A stretch of DNA of 64,000 bases from Lederbergia graminis (GCF_042655485.1 NZ_JBHSMC010000004.1:4495-68494), one strand, 5' to 3'. Shown: positions 26,113 through 34,815, numbered from the stretch's first letter. The notes: generated by a model from the sequence alone, not told the origin. Program-made: numbers and translations.

Positions 26113-29100
26113 GCCAGTTCACCTCTTTCATTTTACGTACTGCTACATATTCGTCTCGTTGATTCCCAATTGGTCCATAGTAGTTAAATCCATAACTTAA
26201 TTGCGCATAGCCACCTACCATTTGTGTTGGTTTCATATGAATCCGTGTTGGAGCATTGTGACTACCACCACGTTCTTTCGTAATCTCTGAACCAGGAACA
26301 TTAATATGCTTATCCTGGGCATGGTACATAAACATCGTCCCTTTTGGCATCCGGTGACTTACTACTGCTCGTGCTGTGACTACGCCGTTTCGATTATATA
26401 TCTCAAGCCATTCATTATCATCGATTCCATGTTCCTCCGCATCGACATTACTAATCCATACAGTTGGTCCACCGCGGAATAACGTTAACATGTGTAAGTT
26501 ATCTTGATATGTGCTATGAATATTCCATTTTCCATGTGGTGTTAAATAACGTAATATAAGGTCATCCTTATTTCCTATTATTTTCTTGTCTTTATTACCA
26601 AATACCATTGGAGGTAATGTAGGTTTATATACCGGTAACGCCTCTCCATACTGTAGGAAAATTTCATGGTCTACATAAAAATGTTGGCGTCCAGTTAAAG
26701 TGCGGAACGGAACTAGTCTTTCAATATTCGTCGTAAAAGGTGAATAACGTTTACCACCTTTATTGGAACCACTAAATACAGGAGTCGGAATTACTTCACG
26801 TGGTTGTGCTGTAATACTTTCAAACGTAATTCTTTCTGCTGATCGATCTTGGGATATATCTACTAATGGTACTCCGGTATCTTCTTCCAACGACTTATAA
26901 GCCTTTTGTGAGACTTGCCCATTCGTTGCAGAAGATAAATGAAGGACTGCATTTATTGCTTGACGAGCAGTGTTAAGTTTAGGTAATCCATTTTTAATCG
27001 TTTCATCGAAATGAACACTATTAATCTTCTTCAATTCTTCATATTCATCTGAAACTGAAAAACTAACTCCGTGTGCTCCGACTTTCCCATCAGCAAGTAA
27101 AGGACCTAATGTGATGTATTTATCATAAATTTGTGTGTAATCACGATCTACTACTATAAAGTTAGGCATTGTCTTTCCTAGTTCAGCTTCTACTTCTCCT
27201 TTTTTCCAATCCTTTACAATCCCTAAAGATTGTGATATTTCGCCTTTTGAATCGTGGGCTAAAGGTGAAGTGACTACATCTTTATAAACTCCTGGCATCT
27301 CTGTTTTTGCCATTTCAGAAAATACTTTTGCTAATTCACGATATATATCCCAATCCGATTTAGATTCCCAAAGCGGATCCACTGCTGGATTAAATGGATG
27401 AACGAACGGATGCATATCCGTTGATGATATATCATGTTTTTCGTACCAAGTAGCTGCAGGGAGTACAATATCCGCATACATTGGTGTTGCAGTCATACGG
27501 AAGTCTAAAGCAACAAGTAGATCTAGCTTTCCTTTTACTTCCTCCCGCCATATAATCTCTTCAGGTTTTTCGTCTTCATTCGGAATTGCTAATAGTCCGT
27601 CACTTGCCCCAAGTAAATGTTTCATAAAATATTCCTGTCCTTTTGCAGAACTAGAAATTAAATTGGAGCGCCACACAAACAAAGTACGTGGAAAGTTTTC
27701 AGGTGCATCAGGGTCTTCTACGGCAAAGTTAACTTTTCCAGAAACAACTTGATCGTATGCTTCTTTAACAATTGCTTCATCTGTAGTAAATCCATTCACC
27801 TTAGCATCTGTTGCAAACTCCAAGCTGCTTTTATTAAACTGCGGGTAGGATGGTAACCATCCCAATCTTGCAGCCAACACATTGTAATCAGCTGGATGTT
27901 GATAATGTACTTTATCAGCAGTTGGTGACTTTAATCGGTCTGTTCCAGCTTCTTCATATTTCCATTGATCTGTTGCAAAGTAGAAGAAGGATGTAGCGTT
28001 TTGTTGACGAGCTGCTTTTTGCCAATCCTTCGCGAAAGCAACTGAGCTCCAGCCTTCAATTGGCCTTACTTTCTCTTGACCAACATAATGCGCCCAGCCA
28101 CCACCGTTAACTCCCTGAGATGCAGTTAAGATGACAAGATTCAGGATGGAGCGATAAATTGTGTCACTGTTAAACCAATGATTAATTCCCGCTCCCATTA
28201 TGATCATGGAGCGCCCTTCTGTATCAATCGCATTCTGTGCAAATTCACGTGCTACTTGGACTACAACTGATGCTTTTACTCCCGTTACTTTTTCTTGCCA
28301 TGCTGGTGTGTAAAAGGACGTAGCATCTTCATATCCTGTTGCTGCAAATTTACTATTAGGACGTTGAATTCCGTATTGACTTAACATTAAATCATATACA
28401 GTAGCAGCATACTGAATGGACCCGTCTGCTAATGTGATCTCCATCACAGGAATATCCCGTTTAAAAGTACCGTTCGCCTGGTTTTCAAAATATGGGAATA
28501 CTATTTCTTTCCACTCAGAAGTAACTATCTCTACACTCATTGCTGGATCAATTTGTGAACCATCTTCATTTTCAAGGATTAAGTTCCAATTTGAATCCTC
28601 TTCCCATCGCTGTCCCATCGTCCCATTAGGAACGATGACATTATTAGAAATTTCATCATATATTACAGGTTTCCATTGTGCATTTTCCGATACTTCTCCT
28701 AGGTCACTAGCACGTAGGAAGCGCCCAGCTTTATAGGAATCCTCATGTCTATCTAACAGAATTAGAAATGGTAAATCTGTATATTGCTTTGCATAGTTTA
28801 TGAACATTGGCTCTTTGCGCTGTACATAAAATTCATCAAGAATAACATGGGTCATTGCTTGTGCAACAGCAGCATCTGTTCCTGGGTGTGGAGCAATCCA
28901 ATTATCTGCAAACTTTACACTTTCTGCATGATCCGGTGCTACGGAAACAACTTTTGTTCCTTTATAACGAACTTCTGTCATAAAATGGGCGTCTGGTGTT
29001 CTAGTTAATGGAACATTTGAACCCCACATAATTAAATAGCCAGCATTATACCAATCTGATGATTCTGGTACATCGGTTTGTTCTCCCCATATTTGCGGTG

Positions 29101-29776
29101 ATGCTGGTGGTAAATCAGCATACCAATCATAAAAACTGAGCATCTCTCCACCTAATAAGGAGATAAAGCGAGCACCAGATGCATAACTTAACATCGACAT
29201 TGCTGGAATAGGAGTAAAGCCTGCTATGCGGTCGGGTCCATATTTGCGAATAGTATAAAGTAATTGGGCAGATATTAACTGTAATGCATCTTGCCATGTA
29301 ACACGGACATGTCCACCTTTACCTCGTGCTTGTTTATAAACCTTACTTTTTTCAGCATCTTCCACAATACTTGCCCACGCATCCACTGGACTAGAATGAT
29401 CTTGTAATGCACTCTTCCATAAGCGCCTTAGCTTTCCACGCATATAAGGGTATTTCACTCGTAATGGGCTGTATTCATACCAAGAGAAAGATGCACCTCG
29501 TGGACAACCACGCGGTTCGAATTCTGGCATATCAGGACCACAGGATGGATAGTCTATTTGCTGATTTTCCCATGTAATAATGCCGTTTTTCACGAATACT
29601 TTCCAACTGCATGATCCTGTACAGTTAACACCATGGGTTGTGCGGACTACCTTATCATGTGACCATCGCTTACGGTACATATTTTCCCAATCTCTACTTT
29701 TTTCTTCGAGGATGGACCAGTTTCCAGAATATCTTTCAGTTGGTTTTAAAAATCGTAATCCAAATTTCCCTTTCAT
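26102..29776 (-). CDS. narG: Respiratory nitrate reductase alpha subunit (Moco)
   Basis: A 1224-residue catalytic subunit reducing nitrate to nitrite on the cytoplasmic face. The N-terminal His-Cys3 cluster motif is THGVNCTGSCSW with PRGCPRG; the molybdenum region contains WYADLPPASPQIWGEQTDVP and WGSNVPLTRTPDAHF. The C-terminal domain has the expected LTPHGKWNIHSTYQDN. The frame opens 45 codons earlier, but the MKGKFGLRFLKPTERYSGNW start, with GGAAGG five bases upstream, matches the family. It is the first gene of the narGHJI-nreABC run. Confidence 0.96.
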   Translation of the reverse strand: MKGKFGLRFLKPTERYSGNWSILEEKSRDWENMYRKRWSHDKVVRTTHGVNCTGSCSWKVFVKNGIITWENQQIDYPSCGPDMPEFEPRGCPRGASFSWYEYSPLRVKYPYMRGKLRRLWKSALQDHSSPVDAWASIVEDAEKSKVYKQARGKGGHVRVTWQDALQLISAQLLYTIRKYGPDRIAGFTPIPAMSMLSYASGARFISLLGGEMLSFYDWYADLPPASPQIWGEQTDVPESSDWYNAGYLIMWGSNVPLTRTPDAHFMTEVRYKGTKVVSVAPDHAESVKFADNWIAPHPGTDAAVAQAMTHVILDEFYVQRKEPMFINYAKQYTDLPFLILLDRHEDSYKAGRFLRASDLGEVSENAQWKPVIYDEISNNVIVPNGTMGQRWEEDSNWNLILENEDGSQIDPAMSVEIVTSEWKEIVFPYFENQANGTFKRDIPVMEITLADGSIQYAATVYDLMLSQYGIQRPNSKFAATGYEDATSFYTPAWQEKVTGVKASVVVQVAREFAQNAIDTEGRSMIIMGAGINHWFNSDTIYRSILNLVILTASQGVNGGGWAHYVGQEKVRPIEGWSSVAFAKDWQKAARQQNATSFFYFATDQWKYEEAGTDRLKSPTADKVHYQHPADYNVLAARLGWLPSYPQFNKSSLEFATDAKVNGFTTDEAIVKEAYDQVVSGKVNFAVEDPDAPENFPRTLFVWRSNLISSSAKGQEYFMKHLLGASDGLLAIPNEDEKPEEIIWREEVKGKLDLLVALDFRMTATPMYADIVLPAATWYEKHDISSTDMHPFVHPFNPAVDPLWESKSDWDIYRELAKVFSEMAKTEMPGVYKDVVTSPLAHDSKGEISQSLGIVKDWKKGEVEAELGKTMPNFIVVDRDYTQIYDKYITLGPLLADGKVGAHGVSFSVSDEYEELKKINSVHFDETIKNGLPKLNTARQAINAVLHLSSATNGQVSQKAYKSLEEDTGVPLVDISQDRSAERITFESITAQPREVIPTPVFSGSNKGGKRYSPFTTNIERLVPFRTLTGRQHFYVDHEIFLQYGEALPVYKPTLPPMVFGNKDKKIIGNKDDLILRYLTPHGKWNIHSTYQDNLHMLTLFRGGPTVWISNVDAEEHGIDDNEWLEIYNRNGVVTARAVVSHRMPKGTMFMYHAQDKHINVPGSEITKERGGSHNAPTRIHMKPTQMVGGYAQLSYGFNYYGPIGNQRDEYVAVRKMKEVNWLED

Positions 29777-29840
29777 AAGTACCTTCCACTCCCCTTCTCT
29801 CCATGCATCATAAGATGTTGTACTTATTCCTATATTTCCA

Positions 29841-29858
29841 TTGTGAAGGTTTATACAA
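29841..29858 (-). promoter_or_regulatory. Candidate FNR-type site upstream of narG
   Basis: TTGTGAAGGTTTATACAA has a good left half (TGTGA) and a weak right half (ATACA against TCACA) at the six-base spacing used by FNR. It lies 65 bases upstream of the narG start. A TATGAT -10-like word lies at 29807-29812, but the site-to-promoter distance is longer than the usual -41.5 position. FNR control of nar operons is known in Bacillus; here it is a candidate only. Confidence 0.35.
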
Positions 29859-29997
29859 AGTACTCCCATTAGGGAAATACCTAAAGATGTAGTGGGAATC
29901 CCTGAAAACATTCCTAATTTTTCTAAGTAGGTAATAATTGATAAAAAATGGTATTATTTAAAAAGAAAAGAATACACGTAGGGAAAGGCATGGTTTT

Positions 29998-30864
29998 ATG
30001 GATACTTTAAAGAAGAAACGATTATTCAAAGAAGTGCAACAAATTGTGATGATTACAATTGGAGCAATTATTGCTGCTGTAGGACTAGAATTGTTTCTAG
30101 TGCCAAATTCTATTTTAGATGGAGGCGTAATAGGACTTTCTATTATAGGGGCAGAATTAACTGGATTTAAAATGAGTTTGTTCATTATAATTCTAAACTT
30201 ACCATTTCTTTTTATCGGCTTTAGAAAAATTGGTATTAAATTTACTTTACATACTTTATATGGAGTAGTTGTATTATCCATAGCAACTTCTTTTCTTCAT
30301 CATTTAGAACCATTTACAAATGATTTATTTTTAGCAACGATAATCGGAGCAGTAATATTAGGTACCGGTGTTGGCTTGGTAATTCGAACAGGCGGAGCAT
30401 TAGATGGTACTGAAATTATCGCGATTATTATTAGTAAAAAGCGTCCTGTATCAGTAGGTCAAACAGTTATGATTATCAATGTGTTCATTTTTACACTTGC
30501 AGCTTTATTAGTATTTAGTTGGGAAACTGCGATGTATTCCATCATTACATATTTTATTGCTTATAAAATGATTGATATTGTGGTTGAAGGTTTAGAGGAA
30601 TTAAAATCAGTAACGATTATTTCCGATACTCCAGAAGAAATTGCTAACCGATTAATAAAAGAATTAGGTAGAGGAATTACCTATATTCATGGCGAAGGTG
30701 TATATAAAAATGAGCCAAAGAAAATTATCTATTCCATCGTTACCCGAATCGAATTATCAACCGTACGTGCAATTACACACGAAATAGACCCAAAAGCACT
30801 CATCGCAATCGAAAATGTCTCAGACATCTCAGGCAGCAACTTTAGAAAAGAAAACGCGCATTAA
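29998..30864 (+). CDS. YitT family membrane protein (DUF161 plus DUF2179)
   Basis: A 288-residue protein with five to six transmembrane helices over the first 200 residues (GAIIAAVGLELFLVPNSILDGG is the family signature) and a cytoplasmic DUF2179 domain at the C-terminus (LIKELGRGITYIHGEGVY). Members are ubiquitous in Firmicutes, often in several paralogues, and their function is not established; transport has been suggested. The ATG has GGGAAAGG nine bases upstream. It diverges from narG and ends in a clear terminator. Confidence 0.9.
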   Translation: MDTLKKKRLFKEVQQIVMITIGAIIAAVGLELFLVPNSILDGGVIGLSIIGAELTGFKMSLFIIILNLPFLFIGFRKIGIKFTLHTLYGVVVLSIATSFLHHLEPFTNDLFLATIIGAVILGTGVGLVIRTGGALDGTEIIAIIISKKRPVSVGQTVMIINVFIFTLAALLVFSWETAMYSIITYFIAYKMIDIVVEGLEELKSVTIISDTPEEIANRLIKELGRGITYIHGEGVYKNEPKKIIYSIVTRIELSTVRAITHEIDPKALIAIENVSDISGSNFRKENAH

Positions 30865-30917
30865 ATAGGATAGCAGTAAATTCCGAAGATAATCCCAAAG
30901 GATTACAAACATAAATA

Positions 30918-30953
30918 AAACCCGAACTATCATCTAGTTCGGGTTTCTTTATT
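30918..30953 (+). terminator. Terminator after the yitT-family gene
   Basis: AAACCCGAACTA (30918-30929) pairs with TAGTTCGGGTTT (30935-30946) around TCATC, followed by a T-rich tract. It is one of six terminators here with a GAACTA/TAGTTC inner core. Confidence 0.9.
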
Positions 30954-31005
30954 AGAGTAATAATTGCAAAAAAATTAATATGTGAAGACAGTAATTAAAA
31001 GATAC

Positions 31006-31032
31006 AAGCGGAAGAAATACACGGAGACTCCT
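31006..31032 (+). repeat. Truncated remnant of the GC-rich repeat family
   Basis: The stretch beginning caagcggaagaaatacac and ending GGAGACTCCT matches the 5' strand of the element at 55140 (GAAATACACGAAGACTCCT). The partner strand is missing nearby, so this is an isolated half. It opens the 990-bp gene-free region 30865-31854, which otherwise holds the elements at 31202 and 31606. Confidence 0.5.
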
Positions 31033-31201
31033 ACCATGAAAGCAAAAAATTCTAATTACGAAAAAAGACAACAATAAATAAAACCCTTCTAATTCGTAAA
31101 ATAAAAAGCTATACCTACCATGTGCAAGATAGTATCAGTATGGACTACTTAATCCATTTTCATCCTCTGTGGTGTATAGCCGGTTTTGTGATACATGGTT
31201 G

Positions 31202-31530
31202 ACTGCGGGAATAAAGGCCTCATATATTACATTATTAGTAGCAGATACTGTTGATTGGAGCGGCAGGTGGCGACTCCTGCGGGACTAGCGTGCAGGTGAG
31301 ACCCTGCAGATAGAAAAGCGAAGGCGACTGATCAGCGGCGTACGAACGGGAGACATTCCTGGACTGAGATAAAGGAAACACGGCGAGGAATGAGCCGCTG
31401 TTGACTTATCGTAGGGGAAGGAATGGATCGTTCGTTAGCCGTTAGGAGCTTGAGCTAGACAAGGAGCGGTGCGACTGAAGCGGCTCACCGCTCGCCCCGC
31501 GGAAAGCGTCCGCCTAGAGCGGAAATCAAC
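31202..31530. repeat. GC-rich structured repeat, copy B1 (long form)
   Basis: The core runs from GTTGATT at 31250 to AATCAAC at 31530, preceded by about 48 bp also shared with copy B2. The conserved strands GACTCCTGCGGG and CCGCGGAAAGCG lie near the ends, with helix AGGTGG/CCGCCT outside them (one G-T pair). Between 31309 and about 31461 it holds a roughly 152-bp insert, absent from B2, that recurs at 55190-55345. No ORF is convincing. Base composition is clearly richer in G+C than the surroundings. Confidence 0.8.
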
Positions 31531-31605
31531 TATTATAATTTAACACAACAACCTTTTCTTCCGTCATTTCCCTAATAGCATATTTTGCACCTTCTTTTCC
31601 CATCC

Positions 31606-31781
31606 ACTGCGGGAATAAAGCCTCATATATACACACTATTAGTTGCGGACACTGTTGATTGGAGCGGCAGGCGGCGACTCCTGCGGGACTAGCGTGCAGG
31701 TGAGACCCTGCAAGGAGCAGTGCGACTGAAGCGGCTCACCGCTCGCCCCGCGGAAAGCGTCCGCCTAGAGCGGAAATCAAC
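31606..31781. repeat. GC-rich structured repeat, copy B2 (short form)
   Basis: A second copy in the same orientation 404 bp after B1, sharing the upstream flank (ACTGCGGGAATAAAG) and both core strands. The helix AGGCGG/CCGCCT is perfect here. It lacks the roughly 152-bp insert of B1, joining cleanly at CTGCA/AGGAGC. The core is GTTGATT at 31654 to AATCAAC at 31781. It lies just before the terminator of the cyclophilin gene on the other strand. Confidence 0.8.
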
Positions 31782-31811
31782 TATCAACATTTTAAAATTA
31801 AACCTTCATAA

Positions 31812-31848
31812 AAAAGCTGCCCAAAATGTACTTTTGGACAGCTTTTTA
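31812..31848 (-). terminator. Terminator after the cyclophilin gene
   Basis: AAAAGCTG..CCAAAA pairs with TTTTGGACAGCTTTT with one bulge or mismatch and a T-run on either strand. It lies seven bases beyond the stop codon at 31855. The same GCTGTCCAAAA core recurs in the terminator at 59685. Confidence 0.85.
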
Positions 31849-31854
31849 TATTCA

Positions 31855-32631
31855 TTACTTAAGAATATCAATACTCTCAATTACTACATCATCCACTGGT
31901 TTATCCCCACGTGCTGTTTCTACATTAGCAATCTTATCAACAACATCCATGCCTTCAATTACTTGTCCAAACACTGTATGTTTTTGATCTAAGTGAGGTG
32001 TACCACCATTTTCTTCATACGCTTTTGCAATTTCTTCTGGCCATCCACCATTTTTCAATTGCTCTGCAGTGGCAGGTGCATCAGATTTTTGCACAATGAA
32101 AAATTGGCTACCATTCGTGTTAGGGCCTGCATTTGCCATTGATAAAGCACCTCTAATATTGAAAAGAGTCATTGTAAACTCATCTTCAAATGCATCACCA
32201 TAAATACTTTCTCCACCCATACCAGTTCCAGTAGGGTCTCCACCTTGAATCATGAATTCATTAATAACGCGGTGGAAAATGATTCCATTATAGTACCCAT
32301 CTTTCGCATGAGTAATGAAATTCTCTACTGTTTTTGGTGCTGCTTCTGGAAAGAGTTTAATTTTGATAGAACCCATATTAGTATTCATTTGTACTAATCT
32401 TTCATTTTCTGCTACTTCTAGTGATAATTGTGGATATACTGCCATTTCTGCATCTCCTGCCTTTTGATTAGATTTGTCACTTTGTTGTGAATCCTGTGAT
32501 TGTGAATCTTTTTTTTCAGTACTCTCTTCTTTTTGTTTACTATCCAGCTTAAGCTCTTCACCTTTACCGCATGCAAACAATAGTCCTACAAACAGAAATA
32601 AAACGGTACCAAATACAAGTTTCTTTTTCAT
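31855..32631 (-). CDS. Peptidyl-prolyl cis-trans isomerase lipoprotein, cyclophilin type
   Basis: A 258-residue secreted lipoprotein. A signal peptide with lipobox LLFAC precedes a Lys/Glu/Ser/Gln-rich linker (about 22-70) and then a cyclophilin domain with FHRVINEFMIQGGDPTGTGMGG and NTNGSQFFIVQ, which carry the catalytic Arg, Gln and Phe residues. It should speed proline isomerisation in proteins folding outside the membrane. It is monocistronic with its own terminator. Confidence 0.93.
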   Translation of the reverse strand: MKKKLVFGTVLFLFVGLLFACGKGEELKLDSKQKEESTEKKDSQSQDSQQSDKSNQKAGDAEMAVYPQLSLEVAENERLVQMNTNMGSIKIKLFPEAAPKTVENFITHAKDGYYNGIIFHRVINEFMIQGGDPTGTGMGGESIYGDAFEDEFTMTLFNIRGALSMANAGPNTNGSQFFIVQKSDAPATAEQLKNGGWPEEIAKAYEENGGTPHLDQKHTVFGQVIEGMDVVDKIANVETARGDKPVDDVVIESIDILK

Positions 32632-32746
32632 CTAAAACCCTCCGAAGACTACTTTACATTATTTGAGAAAAAAAATCATCCTCCTTCACTTTTCTATCGG
32701 AGTCTTTCATAATAGAAGATAATAAATTAATAGGAGGAGACTAAAA

Positions 32747-33142
32747 TTGCAAATTAATGATATTGTAACTGGATTTAAAAATACAGGTAAATACGTTGGC
32801 GAAATTACATCGATTAATGATGATACATACACTGTACGAATTCTTGCTGTTCTAATTCACCCTAAACAAGGTGATTTACACAACCCTAATCAAGCAGATG
32901 TGCCTTTCTTTCATGAGCGCAAAGCACTTGCATATCGTGAACAAACAAACATTCCATTAAAAATGGTCAAACCATACAATGATGGAGTGCCAAATTATAA
33001 ACAATCCTTAAAAGAAGCTGTTAATAAATTGCAAACAACATTGGAAAAAGACCCTGATAATCAATACAACATCCGCAGTTTAGAAGCACTACAATCCGTA
33101 AAAAAAGAATATGAATTAATGTACGACATACAATTTAATTAA
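32747..33142 (+). CDS. kapB: Kinase-associated protein KapB homologue
   Basis: A 131-residue protein matching the B. subtilis KapB family: IVTGFKNTGKYVGEI, a central HPKQGDLHNP loop and a helical C-terminus. The B. subtilis protein supports the sporulation kinase KinB and is encoded beside it. Here the start is a TTG five bases after GGAGGAGAC. No kinB or other kinase gene adjoins it; a cyclophilin gene diverges upstream and an MFS gene follows. It has no signal peptide despite the lipoprotein label sometimes used. Confidence 0.88.
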   Translation: MQINDIVTGFKNTGKYVGEITSINDDTYTVRILAVLIHPKQGDLHNPNQADVPFFHERKALAYREQTNIPLKMVKPYNDGVPNYKQSLKEAVNKLQTTLEKDPDNQYNIRSLEALQSVKKEYELMYDIQFN

Positions 33143-33290
33143 TTTTCCAATAACAAGAGAATCTACAATACAATTCGAGCTGTATGGAAATCCTATATCT
33201 ATACCTGCTTAACAAATACAATCCGCTTCTAATTATAAATTCCTAAAGAGATCTGATCCTTACGTGATAATTACATTACACTAAAAGATA

Positions 33291-33334
33291 AAAATCGAAC
33301 TATCTTAAAATTAAATGATAGTTCGATTTTTTTA
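33291..33334 (+). terminator. Terminator after kapB
   Basis: AAAATCGAACTATC (33291-33304) pairs perfectly with GATAGTTCGATTTT (33317-33330) and a T-run follows. It lies 150 bases after the stop codon; the stretch between (33143-33290) holds nothing I recognise. Confidence 0.9.
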
Positions 33335-33420
33335 TCTATATTCCTTTGCCCCAGTCTCTTTCACAATTTTATATTAACGAAAAAAATTCATATGAGCTGC
33401 AATTAATCCGAGCTATAAGG

Positions 33421-33448
33421 TTGAAATTATTTGTGATTAATTTATACT
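33421..33448 (+). promoter_or_regulatory. Sigma-A type promoter of the MFS gene
   Basis: TTGAAA (33421-33426) and TATACT (33443-33448) are separated by 16 bases, close to vegetative consensus, about 110 bases before the MFS coding region. Downstream lie a possible 18-codon leader ORF and a hairpin. Confidence 0.6.
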
Positions 33449-33475
33449 ATTATTTAGGAAGGCGAAATACTTTTT

Positions 33476-33532
33476 GTGTTAAATAACAATGTGACAGCAG
33501 ATCATGATGAACAAATTAGTATAAGCTCATGA
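33476..33532 (+). other. Possible 18-codon leader ORF and hairpin before the MFS gene
   Basis: GTG TTA AAT AAC opens an 18-codon ORF ending TCA TGA at 33532, with AGGAAGG upstream. The inverted words ATCATGA (33501-33507) and TCATGAT (33527-33533), plus GCAG/CTGC, can form a stem in its second half, ending just before the MFS ribosome binding site at 33554. The arrangement resembles translational attenuation leaders of some exporters. It may also be chance. Confidence 0.3.
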
Positions 33533-33559
33533 TGCTTTGCTGCACTAAAAATTAAGAAG

Positions 33560-34789
33560 GTGTTTTCAATTACTATTGCGAAACGCAATCTGCTCATCAT
33601 GTGGATATGTAACTTCCTTGTAGCAGCCAGTATGACAATGATCATCCCTTTTATCTCGTTATATATTGGTACTTTTGGGGACTTTAGTGATGATTTTATT
33701 CAACGTTGGGCTGGATTTATATTTGGAATAACATTCCTGAGTGCTTTTCTAATGTCTCCTCTTTGGGGAAGAATTGGAGATAAATATGGGTTTAAAAAGA
33801 TCCTATTAATCAATGGATTTGGGATTGCTATATCCGTCTTTTTAATGGGTATTACTAGCAGTGTAATTGGACTATTTATTGTTCGATTATTTATGGGGAT
33901 AGTTACTGGTTTTATCCCTACTTCTATCGCATTAATCTCCAAACAAACTAGTAAAGTAGAAGCAGGAAAAGTACTGGGGACATTACAGACTGGAAATGTA
34001 TCTGGAAGCCTATTCGGTCCTCTAATTGGCGGATTCATGGCGGATGCTGTTGGTTTTGAATATACATTCATCATTACATCAATTTGTGTCGCACTTGCCA
34101 CTACTGTTGTTTTATTTGGAATAAAAGAAATAAAACAATCGAAAACAGATAAAGCAAAAGCATCGCATACTCGAAAAGATGTGTTAAAACAAATTATAAA
34201 TCGCAAAGCACTAGTAATGGTAATGATTGTTGCTTTAATCGTCCAAATTGGAAACTTCAGTATTCAACCACTACTCGCTCTATATGTAGAAGATTTAACA
34301 AAAACTACTGCTGTTGCTTTTCTATCTGGACTTGCCTTTTCTGCCACAGGTTTTGGTAATTTATTATTAACGAGACAATGGGGAAAACTTGGTGACTCCA
34401 TAGGATATGAAAAAGTATTATTAATCTTACTCATACTCGCATCCATATTAATTGTGCCACAAGCACTCGTAACAGAATTATGGCAACTTGTCCTATTACG
34501 ATTCCTTTATGGAATGGCTGTTGGTGGAATGTTACCATGTATAACTGCTTATATTCGAATGGAAGCTCCTCTTCAGATGCAGGGAGAAGTCTTAGGTTAT
34601 AATCAAAGCTTCAGATTTTTAGGGAATGTTACTGGTCCAGCCTTAGGTGGATTTGTTGCAGGTCATGCAGGAATTTCTTCTGTATTTTATGTAACAGGTA
34701 GTTTATTTATATGTGCGATTGGAATATTATGGTGGAGTCTTCGCCATAGTACCGAACAAGTAAATCAACATTATGAAAGCAGCCTCTAG
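33560..34789 (+). CDS. MFS exporter, YuxJ family
   Basis: A 12-helix major facilitator of about 409 residues resembling drug-proton antiporters of the YuxJ/MdtG group, with FISLYIG, SPLWGRIGDKYGFKKILLING after helix 2 and GFIPTSIALISKQT. The position beside kapB and mrp matches yuxJ. The GTG at 33560 touches the AAGAAG box, which is too close; an ATT at 33569 has eight-base spacing and would give MTIAKRNL, matching the usual N-terminus. The start is therefore uncertain. The substrate is unknown. Confidence 0.85.
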   Translation: MFSITIAKRNLLIMWICNFLVAASMTMIIPFISLYIGTFGDFSDDFIQRWAGFIFGITFLSAFLMSPLWGRIGDKYGFKKILLINGFGIAISVFLMGITSSVIGLFIVRLFMGIVTGFIPTSIALISKQTSKVEAGKVLGTLQTGNVSGSLFGPLIGGFMADAVGFEYTFIITSICVALATTVVLFGIKEIKQSKTDKAKASHTRKDVLKQIINRKALVMVMIVALIVQIGNFSIQPLLALYVEDLTKTTAVAFLSGLAFSATGFGNLLLTRQWGKLGDSIGYEKVLLILLILASILIVPQALVTELWQLVLLRFLYGMAVGGMLPCITAYIRMEAPLQMQGEVLGYNQSFRFLGNVTGPALGGFVAGHAGISSVFYVTGSLFICAIGILWWSLRHSTEQVNQHYESSL

Positions 34790-34815
34790 ATCTTATTTCT
34801 AGAGGCTGTTTTTTT
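34780..34815 (+). terminator. Terminator after the MFS gene
   Basis: CAGCCTCTAGA (34780-34790) pairs with TCTAGAGGCTG (34798-34808), followed by seven T residues. The stop codon lies inside the left arm. Confidence 0.92.
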
